This document shows, piece after piece, positions 7,208 through 15,677 of a stretch of DNA of 40,199 nucleotides. The stretch is from Bacteroidetes bacterium MedPE-SWsnd-G1 (GTDB taxonomy: Bacteria > Bacteroidota > Bacteroidia > Flavobacteriales > Flavobacteriaceae): the NCBI GenBank assembly GCA_001874265.1, contig MPDD01000025.1, positions 1 through 40,199 on the forward strand. The letters are read 5' to 3'. The notes beneath the pieces were generated by a model, which ran no database searches, was not told where the DNA came from, and worked only from the letters and a program-made list of their open reading frames with translations. The first letter of the stretch is position 1. Every line of letters starts with the position of its first letter. The position numbers were made by a program, and so were the translations under genes.

Positions 7208-8785
7208 TTATTTATAATATTCATTTACGGATTTAATCACATTTTCAATTGAAGGTAATTTAGAAACCTCTACTTTTTCAAAATGCTTTCTTGCCTCTTC
7301 TGCCGTTGTTTCTCCTATACAAAATGCAACCGCCGATTTATTATCATTATCTGCAATATAACTTTGCACACCTGTTGGGCTATAAAATAATATTCCATCA
7401 AAAGTATCGTCGAACTTGCGTTCGTTTAATATGGTTCTATACACCTCAATTTCATCAACTTCAATTGCATTCTGAGATAGCACATCAATCAATTCATCCC
7501 TACGTTTATCTCCACAGAAAAAAGTAACTGATTCAATTTCTTTATTTTTTGCAATTGTTTTTGCCAACTCTTCTGCAGTATTTTCGACAGCAGTAACTTT
7601 ACCTATCTTCTTTTCAATAAGGCGTTTTGTTCTGCGCCCAACACAATAGATATTTTTAAAATCCAATTCCATCGGAGAGAAATTATGTAATAAGGCTTCT
7701 ACTCCATTTTGACTAGTTATTATCAAATGTTCTTTAATCGACTTTAAAATTGTTGGCTTTATTCTGTTGTAGCGAATGGCTATAAAATCGCTCATTTTTA
7801 TACCAAACCTATCATCAAACAATTCTGTTTGATTTTCAGACAATTGCTTTGTAGACAAAATTTTCTTGGCTTTTGGCCCACTTGCCATCTCTACCATTAA
7901 TTTTTTTCCACCACGTTGCAAGATGTCTTCAGCACATTTTTTTCCTAGGTCTTTATGGTCTACCATATAACCTAGTTTATCAACCTCAATTTTTTTCTTC
8001 CCATCTAGACTGAACAAGGCACCTTTAAAAATCAATCGTTCTTCTTTAAAAAATGCCAAAGCCCCAATTGGTGCGGTACAACCACCTTCTAATGTATTAA
8101 GAAACTGACGTTCTATATGCGCACAAATTTCAGTTTCGAAATGATTAATTTCTTTACACACCTCTAATAATTCTGGATTAGAATCTAAGGCTGTTATCAT
8201 TACAATCCCTTGAGCAGGAGCTGGAATCATCCAATCTAATTTAACATGATTCTTCGGTAATAATTTTACACGTTGCAATCCTGCTTGTGCGAATATGGCT
8301 CCGTTCCAATTACTTTCTTCCAATTTTTGCATACGTGTATTTACATTTCCACGTAAACCTTCTATTGTATGTGTTGGATATTGATGCAGCCATTGTGCTT
8401 TACGTCTTAAACTACCGGTAGCAATAACAGCCTCTTTCTGGTGAAAAAAGTCCTCATTATCTTTAAATACCAATACGTCTAAAGATCCTGCTCGCTTTAA
8501 AACTGCAGCCTGCACAATATTTTCTGGTAATACAGTTGGCACATCTTTCATAGAATGCACTGCAATATCAATAGTTCCATTTAATAGAGCAATATCCAAA
8601 TTTTTGGTAAAAACACCGGTAATTCCCATTTCATACAACGGCTTTTTCAAATCTAAATCACCTTGAGAATCTATCTTTATAATTTCTGTTTGATGCCCTA
8701 AATGATTCAATTGATGAGCCACGGTATTTGCTTGCCAAAGTGCTAATTCACTTGAGCGCGTACCAATTCTAATAATTTTCTCCAT
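7208..8785 (-). CDS. hemC-hemD: Hydroxymethylbilane synthase / uroporphyrinogen III synthase fusion
   Basis: A 525-residue bifunctional protein. Residues 1 to about 305 are HemC: RIGTRSSELALWQ, HSMKDVPT, GSLRRKAQ, LRGNVNTRMQKL, and C236 in LEGGCTAPIGA, which anchors the dipyrromethane cofactor. From about residue 330 the protein is HemD-like: LIITSQNGVEALL, VGRRTKRLIEK, FFCGDKRRDEL, IEVYRT, FYSPTGVQSYI and FCIGETTAEEA. The two activities polymerise porphobilinogen and then close the ring with inversion of ring D, so fusion would limit escape of the unstable hydroxymethylbilane. There is no stop or frameshift between the halves. The ATG overlaps the hemA stop by one base (TAATG). Confidence 0.95.
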   Translation of the reverse strand: MEKIIRIGTRSSELALWQANTVAHQLNHLGHQTEIIKIDSQGDLDLKKPLYEMGITGVFTKNLDIALLNGTIDIAVHSMKDVPTVLPENIVQAAVLKRAGSLDVLVFKDNEDFFHQKEAVIATGSLRRKAQWLHQYPTHTIEGLRGNVNTRMQKLEESNWNGAIFAQAGLQRVKLLPKNHVKLDWMIPAPAQGIVMITALDSNPELLEVCKEINHFETEICAHIERQFLNTLEGGCTAPIGALAFFKEERLIFKGALFSLDGKKKIEVDKLGYMVDHKDLGKKCAEDILQRGGKKLMVEMASGPKAKKILSTKQLSENQTELFDDRFGIKMSDFIAIRYNRIKPTILKSIKEHLIITSQNGVEALLHNFSPMELDFKNIYCVGRRTKRLIEKKIGKVTAVENTAEELAKTIAKNKEIESVTFFCGDKRRDELIDVLSQNAIEVDEIEVYRTILNERKFDDTFDGILFYSPTGVQSYIADNDNKSAVAFCIGETTAEEARKHFEKVEVSKLPSIENVIKSVNEYYK

Positions 8786-10038
8786 TAACTTTTTTCTGAT
8801 TTCAAACTAAACACTTTTTGCATTACTTCAATGCTTTGAACATGTTGGGTGTTTTCGTCTTTGAGATGTTTTACAAACTTTGTTGTAATTTTTTGTATAA
8901 ATCGTGAAGTAATAATTTCTGCTTGTTCCACATCAAAATCTTTGATTTTCTTTCGATGAAAATCAATTTCATTTAACTGAATCACTTCTAGAGATTCTTT
9001 TAATGCAGTTACCGCTGGAGTAAACCTTCTATGATTTAACCATTCGGTAAACTCATCTTTATAAATATCGATGATCAATTCTGCCTTTGGAATTTCATTC
9101 TTTCTGATTTCTAAAGTCTTATCTGTAATAGCTGACAACTCATCTACATCTACAAGTGTAATTTCTTTTCTATTATTCAACTCTTCGGAAACATTCTTTG
9201 GCATTGATAAATCTAATATCAACAACTCTTTCCCCTCTGCAACATTCTTAAATGTAATTGTAGGTTCTGAGGCTCCTGTAGAAACAATTAAAACATCAGT
9301 TTTAGCAATTTCATCAGTTAAAGTGTTAAACGGTGCATATCTAATTCCTTGATGCTCATCTGCAAAAGCAATAGCCTTAGCTTCTGTTCTATTCACCAAA
9401 CAAACATTTTGATTATTGGTGTATTCGCTTAAGTTCTTGCAGGTATACTTACCCATTTTACCTAAACCGTAAACTAAAATGTTTTTTGTGTCGGCTGCTT
9501 GTATATTTTCTATAATATATTGAATGGCTGCATATGAAACCGAAGTGGTTCCAGAACTTAACTTGGTTTTATTCTTAACGCGTTTACTTGCTTGAATAAC
9601 CAAATTTATTAAACGTTCTAAATAAGAGTTTACCGTTCCTTGCTCCTTAGCTACTTTAAAAGATTGCTTTAATTGTCCAACTATTTCATAATCCCCAAGA
9701 ATTTGACTAGAAAGTCCCGTTGCCAATTTAAAAACATGTTCTATAGCTTCTGGTCCTTTATGCACAGAAGAAAACTGCACAAACTCATCAACAGTACCAT
9801 GAGAATATTGACACAATAATTTTATCAATTGAAATGGATGATCCGCAAATCCTGTAATTTCAGTTCTGTTACATGTAGATAAAACAAAAATACCATCTAT
9901 CCCTTGGGCTTTGGCTTCTTGCAATAACAAAACTTGATTTTCTTTTGAAATACTAAACTTACCACGAGTCTGCACATCTGCTTTCTTATAACTCAATCCT
10001 ACATTATAGAATTTTCGTGGTGAATTGTTTTGTTGCAT
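8785..10038 (-). CDS. hemA: Glutamyl-tRNA reductase
   Basis: First committed step of the C5 pathway: NADPH reduction of glutamyl-tRNA to glutamate-1-semialdehyde. The 417-residue protein has the catalytic cysteine C56 in VLSTCNRTEITGF, the segment GLSSQILGDYEIVGQLK, and the NADPH-binding VYGLGKMGKYTCKNL, followed by a helical dimerisation tail. It is the first gene of the minus-strand heme operon and is divergent from the AraC-type regulator, so the shared 288 bp gap is the natural control point. The following hemCD start overlaps its stop. Confidence 0.97.
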   Translation of the reverse strand: MQQNNSPRKFYNVGLSYKKADVQTRGKFSISKENQVLLLQEAKAQGIDGIFVLSTCNRTEITGFADHPFQLIKLLCQYSHGTVDEFVQFSSVHKGPEAIEHVFKLATGLSSQILGDYEIVGQLKQSFKVAKEQGTVNSYLERLINLVIQASKRVKNKTKLSSGTTSVSYAAIQYIIENIQAADTKNILVYGLGKMGKYTCKNLSEYTNNQNVCLVNRTEAKAIAFADEHQGIRYAPFNTLTDEIAKTDVLIVSTGASEPTITFKNVAEGKELLILDLSMPKNVSEELNNRKEITLVDVDELSAITDKTLEIRKNEIPKAELIIDIYKDEFTEWLNHRRFTPAVTALKESLEVIQLNEIDFHRKKIKDFDVEQAEIITSRFIQKITTKFVKHLKDENTQHVQSIEVMQKVFSLKSEKS

Positions 10039-10064
10039 AAGTTAAGTTGTCAAATAAATATCGC

Positions 10065-10072
10065 CAAAAGTA
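10065..10072 (-). promoter_or_regulatory. Candidate hemA promoter -7 box
   Basis: The minus strand reads TACTTTTG here, matching TAnnTTTG, and would give a leader of roughly 20-25 nt before the hemA ATG. No exact TTG lies 17-23 nt upstream. A second match (TATTTTTG, minus strand 10245 to 10238, with TTG at 10269-10267, spacing 21) is an alternative with a much longer leader. Confidence 0.35.
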
Positions 10073-10282
10073 CCAACATCATTTTTGTAAAAACATCGAT
10101 AAAAGGACTAATAGTATCGAAATGAGTGTCTTTGATTAATTTATATTCGTTTTAAATAAGAGCGCAATCTCTTTATTATCAATAGAAACAGACCTAAATC
10201 ATGATGAAATAGCACCATCTTAAATTCAATCTCCAGTCAAAAATATTACATTTAGAACAACAAATACAACTATAAAATACTG

Positions 10283-10290
10283 TATTTTTG
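10283..10290 (+). promoter_or_regulatory. Candidate promoter -7 box of the araC-hemH unit
   Basis: TATTTTTG matches the Bacteroidetes -7 consensus exactly, 36 bp before the regulator's ATG. The -33 TTG is not evident. A 12-codon reading frame (10299-10337, MDKTTLKVQYAF) starts just after the expected transcription start and ends past the regulator's start codon, in another frame. Confidence 0.45.
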
Positions 10291-10326
10291 CATTAATTAT
10301 GGATAAAACCACCCTAAAAGTACAAT

Positions 10327-11229
10327 ATGCATTTTAAAGGTATTGAACGACAAAACAACGACAAAAGTCCGGAAATATTCCACAAAGAAAGTGGACACTT
10401 TTCTATACTACATATTAAAAATGAAAGCAACGAATTAGAGCGTTATTTTCAACATTTAGAGCATAACTACATACAACTCTATTTTTGTTTAGAAGAGACT
10501 TGTACTGTTGCCTTTAATATGGAACATTGTAAAATTGAATTACACGAAGATGAATCCGGATTGATTTATTATAAAGAGTTGAATTCAAACCTGCTTTTTA
10601 CCATGGAACCACATTCTGAGTTGGCTATCATTATGATACCCTTAAAGCATTTTCATTCGTTATTTTCTGAAGATGATAATTTGTTTTTCAATTTTGAAAA
10701 CATGAAGTTGGGAAAACCTATTATCGAAACAAAGCCAACTGGAAATTTTGTAAAAAGCATCCTGCATCAAATCTTTCAACAAAAGGTTAACAATTCACTA
10801 AAAACCCTTTATATAAAAGGAAAAATATATGAATTATTGAGTATGTATTTTAATATGAATGATGAGAGCGATGCCGAAAGATGTCCGTTCATGGCTAATG
10901 AAGATACGGTTCAAAAAATTAAACAGGTAAAGGATATTATTACCGCAGAAATGGCGTCACCACCTAGTTTAGAAGAACTTTCTAAAATGGTCGGATTGAA
11001 TATTAAAAAGCTAAAAATGGGCTTTAAAGAATTGTACGGAATGCCTGTATTTACTTTTTTATTCCATTACAAAATGGAGCACGCCAAAAAATTATTATCA
11101 GAAAACGGACACAATGTAAACGAAGTTGCTTTGCAAGTTGGTTATTCAACATCTAGCCATTTTATCGTTGCTTTTAAAAAGAAATTTGGCATCACCCCAA
11201 AACAATTTACCAAACAAGAAATTAATTAA
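10327..11229 (+). CDS. AraC-family transcriptional regulator with a Cys-Pro motif, candidate heme sensor
   Basis: A 300-residue regulator. Residues 1 to about 175 form a non-HTH effector domain without a recognisable AraC sugar cupin; residues about 197-297 are the AraC DNA-binding domain, with SLEELSKMVGLNIKKLKMGF as the first helix-turn-helix and NEVALQVGYSTSSHFIVAFKKKFGITPKQF as the second. In the linker, residues 185-189 read RCPFM, the form of classical heme regulatory motifs ((R/K/N)CP(F/V/I)). The gene lies between hemA (divergent) and hemH (its TAA directly abuts the hemH ATG), so control of heme synthesis is the obvious role. Direct heme binding is inference. No cytoplasmic-membrane segment is seen. 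Confidence 0.85.
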   Translation: MHFKGIERQNNDKSPEIFHKESGHFSILHIKNESNELERYFQHLEHNYIQLYFCLEETCTVAFNMEHCKIELHEDESGLIYYKELNSNLLFTMEPHSELAIIMIPLKHFHSLFSEDDNLFFNFENMKLGKPIIETKPTGNFVKSILHQIFQQKVNNSLKTLYIKGKIYELLSMYFNMNDESDAERCPFMANEDTVQKIKQVKDIITAEMASPPSLEELSKMVGLNIKKLKMGFKELYGMPVFTFLFHYKMEHAKKLLSENGHNVNEVALQVGYSTSSHFIVAFKKKFGITPKQFTKQEIN

Positions 11230-12252
11230 ATGAAAGGAGTATTACTTGTAAATCTGGGATCACCAGATAGCACTAGCACAAAAGATGTACGCAAATATTT
11301 AGACGAATTCCTAATGGATGAACGTGTAATTGATATGGCATATTGGAAACGTTTCTTACTAGTAAAAGGAATTATATTAAATACAAGACCTAAAAAATCA
11401 GGGGCAGCATATAAAAAAATATGGTGGGACGAAGGTTCTCCTTTAATTGTACTTTCTGAACGTTTTACTGAAAAGTTTAAACAGAAAGTAAATATTCCGG
11501 TCGCTTTAGGAATGCGTTACGGAAGTATGAGTATTCAAAAAGGAATAAACGAATTACATGAACAAGGTGTAACTGAAATATTTATGATTCCGTTGTACCC
11601 TCATTACGCCATGTCTAGTTATGAAACTGTTGTTGTTAAAGCGGAAGAGGTTATCGCAAAAGATTTTCCGTCTATCAAATTAGAAACGTTTCCTGTTTTT
11701 TACAATGATAAAGAATACATCAATACAATGGTGGAGAGTATTAAAAGACATTTGGAAGGAATTGATTACGAGCACATCTTATTCTCATACCACGGCATAC
11801 CAGAGCGTCATATTAGAATTTCGGACACTACAAAATCGCATTGTCAACTGGATGGGTCTTGCTGTAACAAACCTTCAGAAGCGCACAAAACATGTTACAG
11901 ACATCAATGTTTTGAAACAACTAAAGAGATTGTAAAACAATTAGATTTAGAAGGAAAATCTTATAGCAATTCTTTTCAATCTAGGTTATTAAAAGATCCA
12001 TGGTTAAAACCGTATACCGATTTTGAACTAGAGGCATTTCCTGATAAAGGTAAAAAGAAAATTGCAGTAATAACACCAGCCTTTGTAACCGATTGTCTTG
12101 AAACATTAGAGGAAATTGCAATGGAAGGGAAAGAACAATTTTTAGAAGCAGGAGGCGAAAAATATTTTCACGTTCCTTGCTTAAATGATGATGACAAATG
12201 GATAGATACCGTTGTAAATTGGACAAAAAATTGGGAGCAAAGTAAAAACTAA
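11230..12252 (+). CDS. hemH: Ferrochelatase
   Basis: Inserts Fe2+ into protoporphyrin IX, the last step of protoheme synthesis. The 340-residue protein opens with GVLLVNLGSPDS, has the catalytic histidine H188 in FSYHGIPERH, and TPAFVTDCLETLEEIAMEG with the conserved acidic face of the active site. A Cys-rich stretch follows the His motif (C205, C211, C212, C222, C227), longer than in E. coli HemH; internal cysteine sets in some bacterial ferrochelatases bind a 2Fe-2S cluster, so this is possible but not shown. The ATG directly follows the stop of the AraC-type regulator, implying co-transcription and coupling. Confidence 0.97.
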   Translation: MKGVLLVNLGSPDSTSTKDVRKYLDEFLMDERVIDMAYWKRFLLVKGIILNTRPKKSGAAYKKIWWDEGSPLIVLSERFTEKFKQKVNIPVALGMRYGSMSIQKGINELHEQGVTEIFMIPLYPHYAMSSYETVVVKAEEVIAKDFPSIKLETFPVFYNDKEYINTMVESIKRHLEGIDYEHILFSYHGIPERHIRISDTTKSHCQLDGSCCNKPSEAHKTCYRHQCFETTKEIVKQLDLEGKSYSNSFQSRLLKDPWLKPYTDFELEAFPDKGKKKIAVITPAFVTDCLETLEEIAMEGKEQFLEAGGEKYFHVPCLNDDDKWIDTVVNWTKNWEQSKN

Positions 12253-12287
12253 AAAACATCATTTCACGCATCTGATTAAAATATCCT

Positions 12288-12295
12288 TATTTTTG
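12288..12295 (+). promoter_or_regulatory. Candidate hemJ promoter -7 box
   Basis: TATTTTTG, an exact TAnnTTTG match, lies 23 bp before the hemJ ATG in the 66 bp gap after hemH. There is no clear TTG at -33. hemJ could be transcribed both from here and by readthrough from hemH. Confidence 0.4.
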
Positions 12296-12318
12296 AATTA
12301 ACTAAAACGCACCAAACT

Positions 12319-12864
12319 ATGGAATTTTTATATCTAAAGTCACTTCATATCATTTTTGTAATTACTTGGTTTGCTGGTCTCTTTTATATAGTTAGATTGT
12401 TCATTTATCATACTGAAGCTGAATCTAAACCAAGCCCAGAAAAAGAAATTCTGCAAAAGCAATACAAATTAATGAGTAAGCGCTTATGGTATATTATTAC
12501 TTGGCCATCAGCAATTCTAGCAACAGGTTTTGCTATTTGGATGTTAGTGCAAAATCCCGCTTATTTAACCATGAGCTGGATGCTTATTAAAATTGGATTT
12601 GTTGGGTTGTTAATTTTATATCATTTGGTTTGCCAACGCATTTATTCTCAATTGCAAAATGACATCATAAAATCTTCATCTTTTAAACTACGCATGTTTA
12701 ACGAAGTAGCCACAATACTTTTATTTGCCATTGTATTTTTAGTAGTGTTAAAAAGCACTATTAATTGGGTTTGGGGAGTTGTTGGTATAATAGCAATAGG
12801 TCTATTATTAATGGGCGGAATACAACTTTATAAAAAAGTTAGAATTAAAAATGAGGAAGAATAG
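12319..12864 (+). CDS. hemJ: Protoporphyrinogen IX oxidase, HemJ type
   Basis: Integral membrane hemoprotein that oxidises protoporphyrinogen IX to protoporphyrin IX. The 181-residue protein begins with the family hallmark LKSLHIIFVITWFAGLFYIVRLFIYH (conserved H10 and the later YH pair) and has four to five membrane segments plus the conserved KLRMFNE motif near 123-129. There is no hemG or hemY in the window, so this fills the step between hemF/hemN and hemH and completes the pathway. The last about 35 residues form an extra hydrophobic segment and basic tail. Its stop directly abuts the convergent recR stop. Confidence 0.92.
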   Translation: MEFLYLKSLHIIFVITWFAGLFYIVRLFIYHTEAESKPSPEKEILQKQYKLMSKRLWYIITWPSAILATGFAIWMLVQNPAYLTMSWMLIKIGFVGLLILYHLVCQRIYSQLQNDIIKSSSFKLRMFNEVATILLFAIVFLVVLKSTINWVWGVVGIIAIGLLLMGGIQLYKKVRIKNEEE

Positions 12865-13482
12865 TTAATTCTGAAGGGAATTTTCGAATGGAATTCGGTT
12901 AATAATACTTCTTCCTAAAGTTACTTCATCAGCATATTCCAATTCATCTCCTACAGAAATCCCTCTCGCAATTGTAGACATGGTTACACCCAGCCCTTCC
13001 AATTGCTTATATATATAAAAATTAGTGGTGTCTCCTTCCATAGTAGAACTTAATGCAAAGATCACCTCTTTAATTGAACCCGATTTGGCTTTTCCTACCA
13101 AACTTTCTATAGTCAAATTCTGAGGACCAACACCTTCCATCGGTGATATTTTACCACCTAAAACATGATAAACGCCTTTAAATTGTGCTGTACTTTCAAT
13201 TGCCATTACGTCTCTAATGTCTTCTACAACACAAACAATTTCTTCATTTCTATTGTTACTAGCGCAAATTTCACACAATTCGACATCAGAAATATTATGG
13301 CATTTTTTACAGTTTTTTATTGAATCTACCATTTCATTTAAAGCACTTGCCAATTGATGCGTCTGCTCATTTGGTCGCCTAAGTAAATGTAATACTAATC
13401 GTAATGCAGTTCTTCTACCAATTCCAGGCAATTGAGACACTTCATTTACGGCATTCTCTAAAAGTTTCGATGAAAAATTCAT
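12865..13482 (-). CDS. recR: Recombination mediator RecR
   Basis: Works with RecF/RecO to load RecA at gaps. The 205-residue protein has the N-terminal helix-hairpin-helix [17 protein letters not shown], the zinc finger C58-x2-C61-x8-C70-x2-C73, and a Toprim domain ([30 protein letters not shown]). Length and motif order are normal. A TAnnTTTG box (TACTTTTG) lies 4 nt upstream of the ATG. The 3' end is convergent with hemJ with no intervening base. Confidence 0.97.
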   Translation of the reverse strand: MNFSSKLLENAVNEVSQLPGIGRRTALRLVLHLLRRPNEQTHQLASALNEMVDSIKNCKKCHNISDVELCEICASNNRNEEIVCVVEDIRDVMAIESTAQFKGVYHVLGGKISPMEGVGPQNLTIESLVGKAKSGSIKEVIFALSSTMEGDTTNFYIYKQLEGLGVTMSTIARGISVGDELEYADEVTLGRSIINRIPFENSLQN

Positions 13483-13486
13483 TCAA

Positions 13487-13494
13487 CAAAAGTA
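13487..13494 (-). promoter_or_regulatory. Putative recR promoter -7 box, 4 nt from the start
   Basis: The minus strand reads TACTTTTG, then TTGA, then the recR ATG. It matches TAnnTTTG exactly. The spacing is the same as at hemN, pdxH and the UbiA-like gene and suggests a leaderless transcript. Confidence 0.4.
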
Positions 13495-13549
13495 AGAATT
13501 CAATGCAACAAATAAAGTTATTTTTAGTTTCTTTGATAAAATTCTGTTT

Positions 13550-14986
13550 ATGCAACCTATTCACATAATCCTATTGATTGCAGCCTATTTTGGGCTTTTA
13601 ATTTTTATTTCATTTTTAACCGGAAAAAACGAAAGTAATGATGCTTTTTTTAAGGCGAACAGACAATCGCCTTGGTATGTGGTTGCATTTGGAATGATTG
13701 GCGCCTCACTTTCTGGGGTCACTTTTATATCTGTACCAGGATGGGTAGAAGGACAACAGTTTTCTTATATGCAAATGGTTTTGGGATATATTGTTGGATA
13801 TGCAGTAATAGGGCTTGTTTTAATGCCGCTCTACTATCGCTTAAACCTCACCTCAATCTATACGTATTTGCGTGATAGGTTCGGTGATAAAAGTTATAAA
13901 ACGGGAGCGTCCTTTTTTCTTATCTCTAGAATTGTTGGGGCATCTTTTAGGTTGTTTTTGGTAGCAAATGTGTTACAACTTATTCTTTTTGACAGTTATG
14001 ATATTCCGTTTTGGGTAACCGTTGTTATCACTATACTATTGATTTGGCTATACACTTTTAGAGGAGGCATAAAAACCATTGTTTGGACAGATACGCTACA
14101 GACTTTATTTATGCTTTTGGCTGTTGGAATTTGCATTTATTCCATTTCAGATTCGCTACAAATTGAAAATTTATTCTCTTATGTAGCCGATAGTAACCTC
14201 TCTAAAACTTTCTTTTTTGATGATGTTAATGCAGGTAATTATTTTTGGAAACAATTCTTTTCAGGTGCTTTTATTGCCATTGTTATGACTGGTTTAGATC
14301 AAGACATGATGCAAAAAAACTTAACTTGTAAAACACTAAAAGATGCTCAGAAAAACATTTTTTGGTTTACCATTGTTTTGGTTATTGTAAATTTCTTCTT
14401 CTTAGCATTAGGTATTTTACTAACCGATTACGCCGCTAGTGCAGGAATTGATGCTCATAAAGACGATTTGTTCCCTTCCATTGCTATGTTAGGAGATTTA
14501 GGTATTGGTGTTTCCTTGTTTTTCTTACTCGGTTTAATTGCGGCAGCATATTCTAGTGCTGACAGCGCCTTAACATCATTAACAACATCATTCAGCATTG
14601 ATATTCTAGAAATTGACCAAAATAATTCTGAAGAAGAACAAATTAGAATTAGAAAAAGGGTTCATATTGCTTTTTCATTAGTTCTTATTGTTACGATTTT
14701 AGTGTTTAAATATTTTATAGCAAATGAAAGTGTCATTGCAAAAATATTCCAATTTGCTGGTTATACTTATGGTCCATTGCTAGGACTTTATGCATTCGGC
14801 TTATTTACCAAGCAAAAGGTGAATGATAACGCCGTACCATATATTGCTATTTTAGCACCTGTTTTAACCATTCTAATTAGTGTCTATTCCAAAAAATCAT
14901 TCGGATTTGATTTTGGATTTTTCGTTCTTGTCTTAAATGGGTTTTTAACTTATTTAGGCCTATACTTATTCAGAAAGAAGAAGTAA
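13550..14986 (+). CDS. Sodium:solute symporter family protein
   Basis: A 478-residue polytopic membrane protein of the SSS (LeuT-fold) family with about 13 hydrophobic segments. Recognisable features are GMIGASLSGVTFISVPGWV near residue 44-62, the FRGGIKTIVWTDTLQTLFML segment near 165-184, GLDQDMMQKNLTCKT near 247-261, and AAYSSADSALTSLTTSFSID near 329-348, which carries the Ser residues of the Na2 site. Such proteins import small organic solutes with Na+. The substrate cannot be inferred, and the neighbours (recR, pdxH) do not help. pdxH follows after 9 bp. Confidence 0.9.
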   Translation: MQPIHIILLIAAYFGLLIFISFLTGKNESNDAFFKANRQSPWYVVAFGMIGASLSGVTFISVPGWVEGQQFSYMQMVLGYIVGYAVIGLVLMPLYYRLNLTSIYTYLRDRFGDKSYKTGASFFLISRIVGASFRLFLVANVLQLILFDSYDIPFWVTVVITILLIWLYTFRGGIKTIVWTDTLQTLFMLLAVGICIYSISDSLQIENLFSYVADSNLSKTFFFDDVNAGNYFWKQFFSGAFIAIVMTGLDQDMMQKNLTCKTLKDAQKNIFWFTIVLVIVNFFFLALGILLTDYAASAGIDAHKDDLFPSIAMLGDLGIGVSLFFLLGLIAAAYSSADSALTSLTTSFSIDILEIDQNNSEEEQIRIRKRVHIAFSLVLIVTILVFKYFIANESVIAKIFQFAGYTYGPLLGLYAFGLFTKQKVNDNAVPYIAILAPVLTILISVYSKKSFGFDFGFFVLVLNGFLTYLGLYLFRKKK

Positions 14987-14991
14987 ATTTG
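14984..14991 (+). promoter_or_regulatory. Putative pdxH promoter -7 box, overlapping the symporter stop
   Basis: TAAATTTG matches TAnnTTTG, and its first three bases are the stop codon of the symporter gene. Four bases (CAGT) separate it from the pdxH ATG, implying a leaderless transcript if it is used; pdxH could equally be read through from the symporter. Confidence 0.35.
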
Positions 14992-14995
14992 CAGT

Positions 14996-15646
14996 ATGGA
15001 AAAAGATTTAAGCAACCATCGGAAAACATATCAAAAAAAGGATCTATCCATAGATTCTGTTCCAGAAAACCCAATGGAATTATTTCAGAAATGGTATTAT
15101 GAAGTTGAAGAATTTGGTAGCACCACAGAAGAAGCTAACGCTATGACTTTAGCGACCATTGGAGTAGATGACTTTCCAAAAAGCAGAGTTGTTTTATTAA
15201 AAAAATACACTTGGGAAGGTTTTATTTTCTACACGAACTACAACAGTGAAAAAGGAAAAGCTATCGAAGTAAACCCTCATATTTGCCTCTCTTTCTTTTG
15301 GCATGATATGGAGCAACAAATTATCATAAAAGGTATAGCTGAAAAAACTTCGGAAAACATTTCCGACGGTTATTTCGAATCGAGACCGAACGGCTCCAAA
15401 TTGGGCGCATGGGCATCAAATCAAAGTTCAGTTGTTAAGAATAGAGAAATACTAGATAGCAAATTGGACGAACTTGAAAAACGCTACGAAGGAAAAGAAA
15501 TTCCTAGACCAGCGCATTGGGGCGGGTTTTTAATAAAACCAATCTCAATGGAATTTTGGCAAGGAAGACCGAATAGAATGCATGACAGAATTAGATATAC
15601 TTTACAAGAAGATTTTAATTGGAAAATTGAACGATTAGCCCCATAA
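14996..15646 (+). CDS. pdxH: Pyridoxamine 5'-phosphate oxidase
   Basis: FMN enzyme that oxidises pyridoxine or pyridoxamine 5'-phosphate to PLP. The 216-residue protein shows the FMN-binding SRVVLLKKY and FYTNYNSEKGKAIE segments, GAWASNQSSV near 140, and the diagnostic C-terminal EFWQGRPNRMHDRIRY. Length and motifs are normal. It lies 9 bp after the symporter. PLP is the cofactor of several enzymes encoded in this window (HemL, kynureninase, GcvP), though no operon link exists. Confidence 0.97.
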   Translation: MEKDLSNHRKTYQKKDLSIDSVPENPMELFQKWYYEVEEFGSTTEEANAMTLATIGVDDFPKSRVVLLKKYTWEGFIFYTNYNSEKGKAIEVNPHICLSFFWHDMEQQIIIKGIAEKTSENISDGYFESRPNGSKLGAWASNQSSVVKNREILDSKLDELEKRYEGKEIPRPAHWGGFLIKPISMEFWQGRPNRMHDRIRYTLQEDFNWKIERLAP

Positions 15647-15658
15647 TTTTTATATTTG
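15627..15658 (+). promoter_or_regulatory. Promoter of the sixA-like gene
   Basis: TTG at 15627-15629 and TATATTTG at 15651-15658, separated by 21 bases, match both halves of the Bacteroidetes promoter (TTG, 17-23 nt, TAnnTTTG). The gap to the ATG is 19 bp. The -33 element lies inside the end of pdxH. Confidence 0.6.
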
Positions 15659-15677
15659 ACTCTGTTAAATTGAATCT

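Noticed and set aside
11233..11240. AAAGGAG near the hemH start, resembling a Shine-Dalgarno site
   Set aside because: It lies just after the ATG, within the coding region, and no other ATG follows at a suitable distance.
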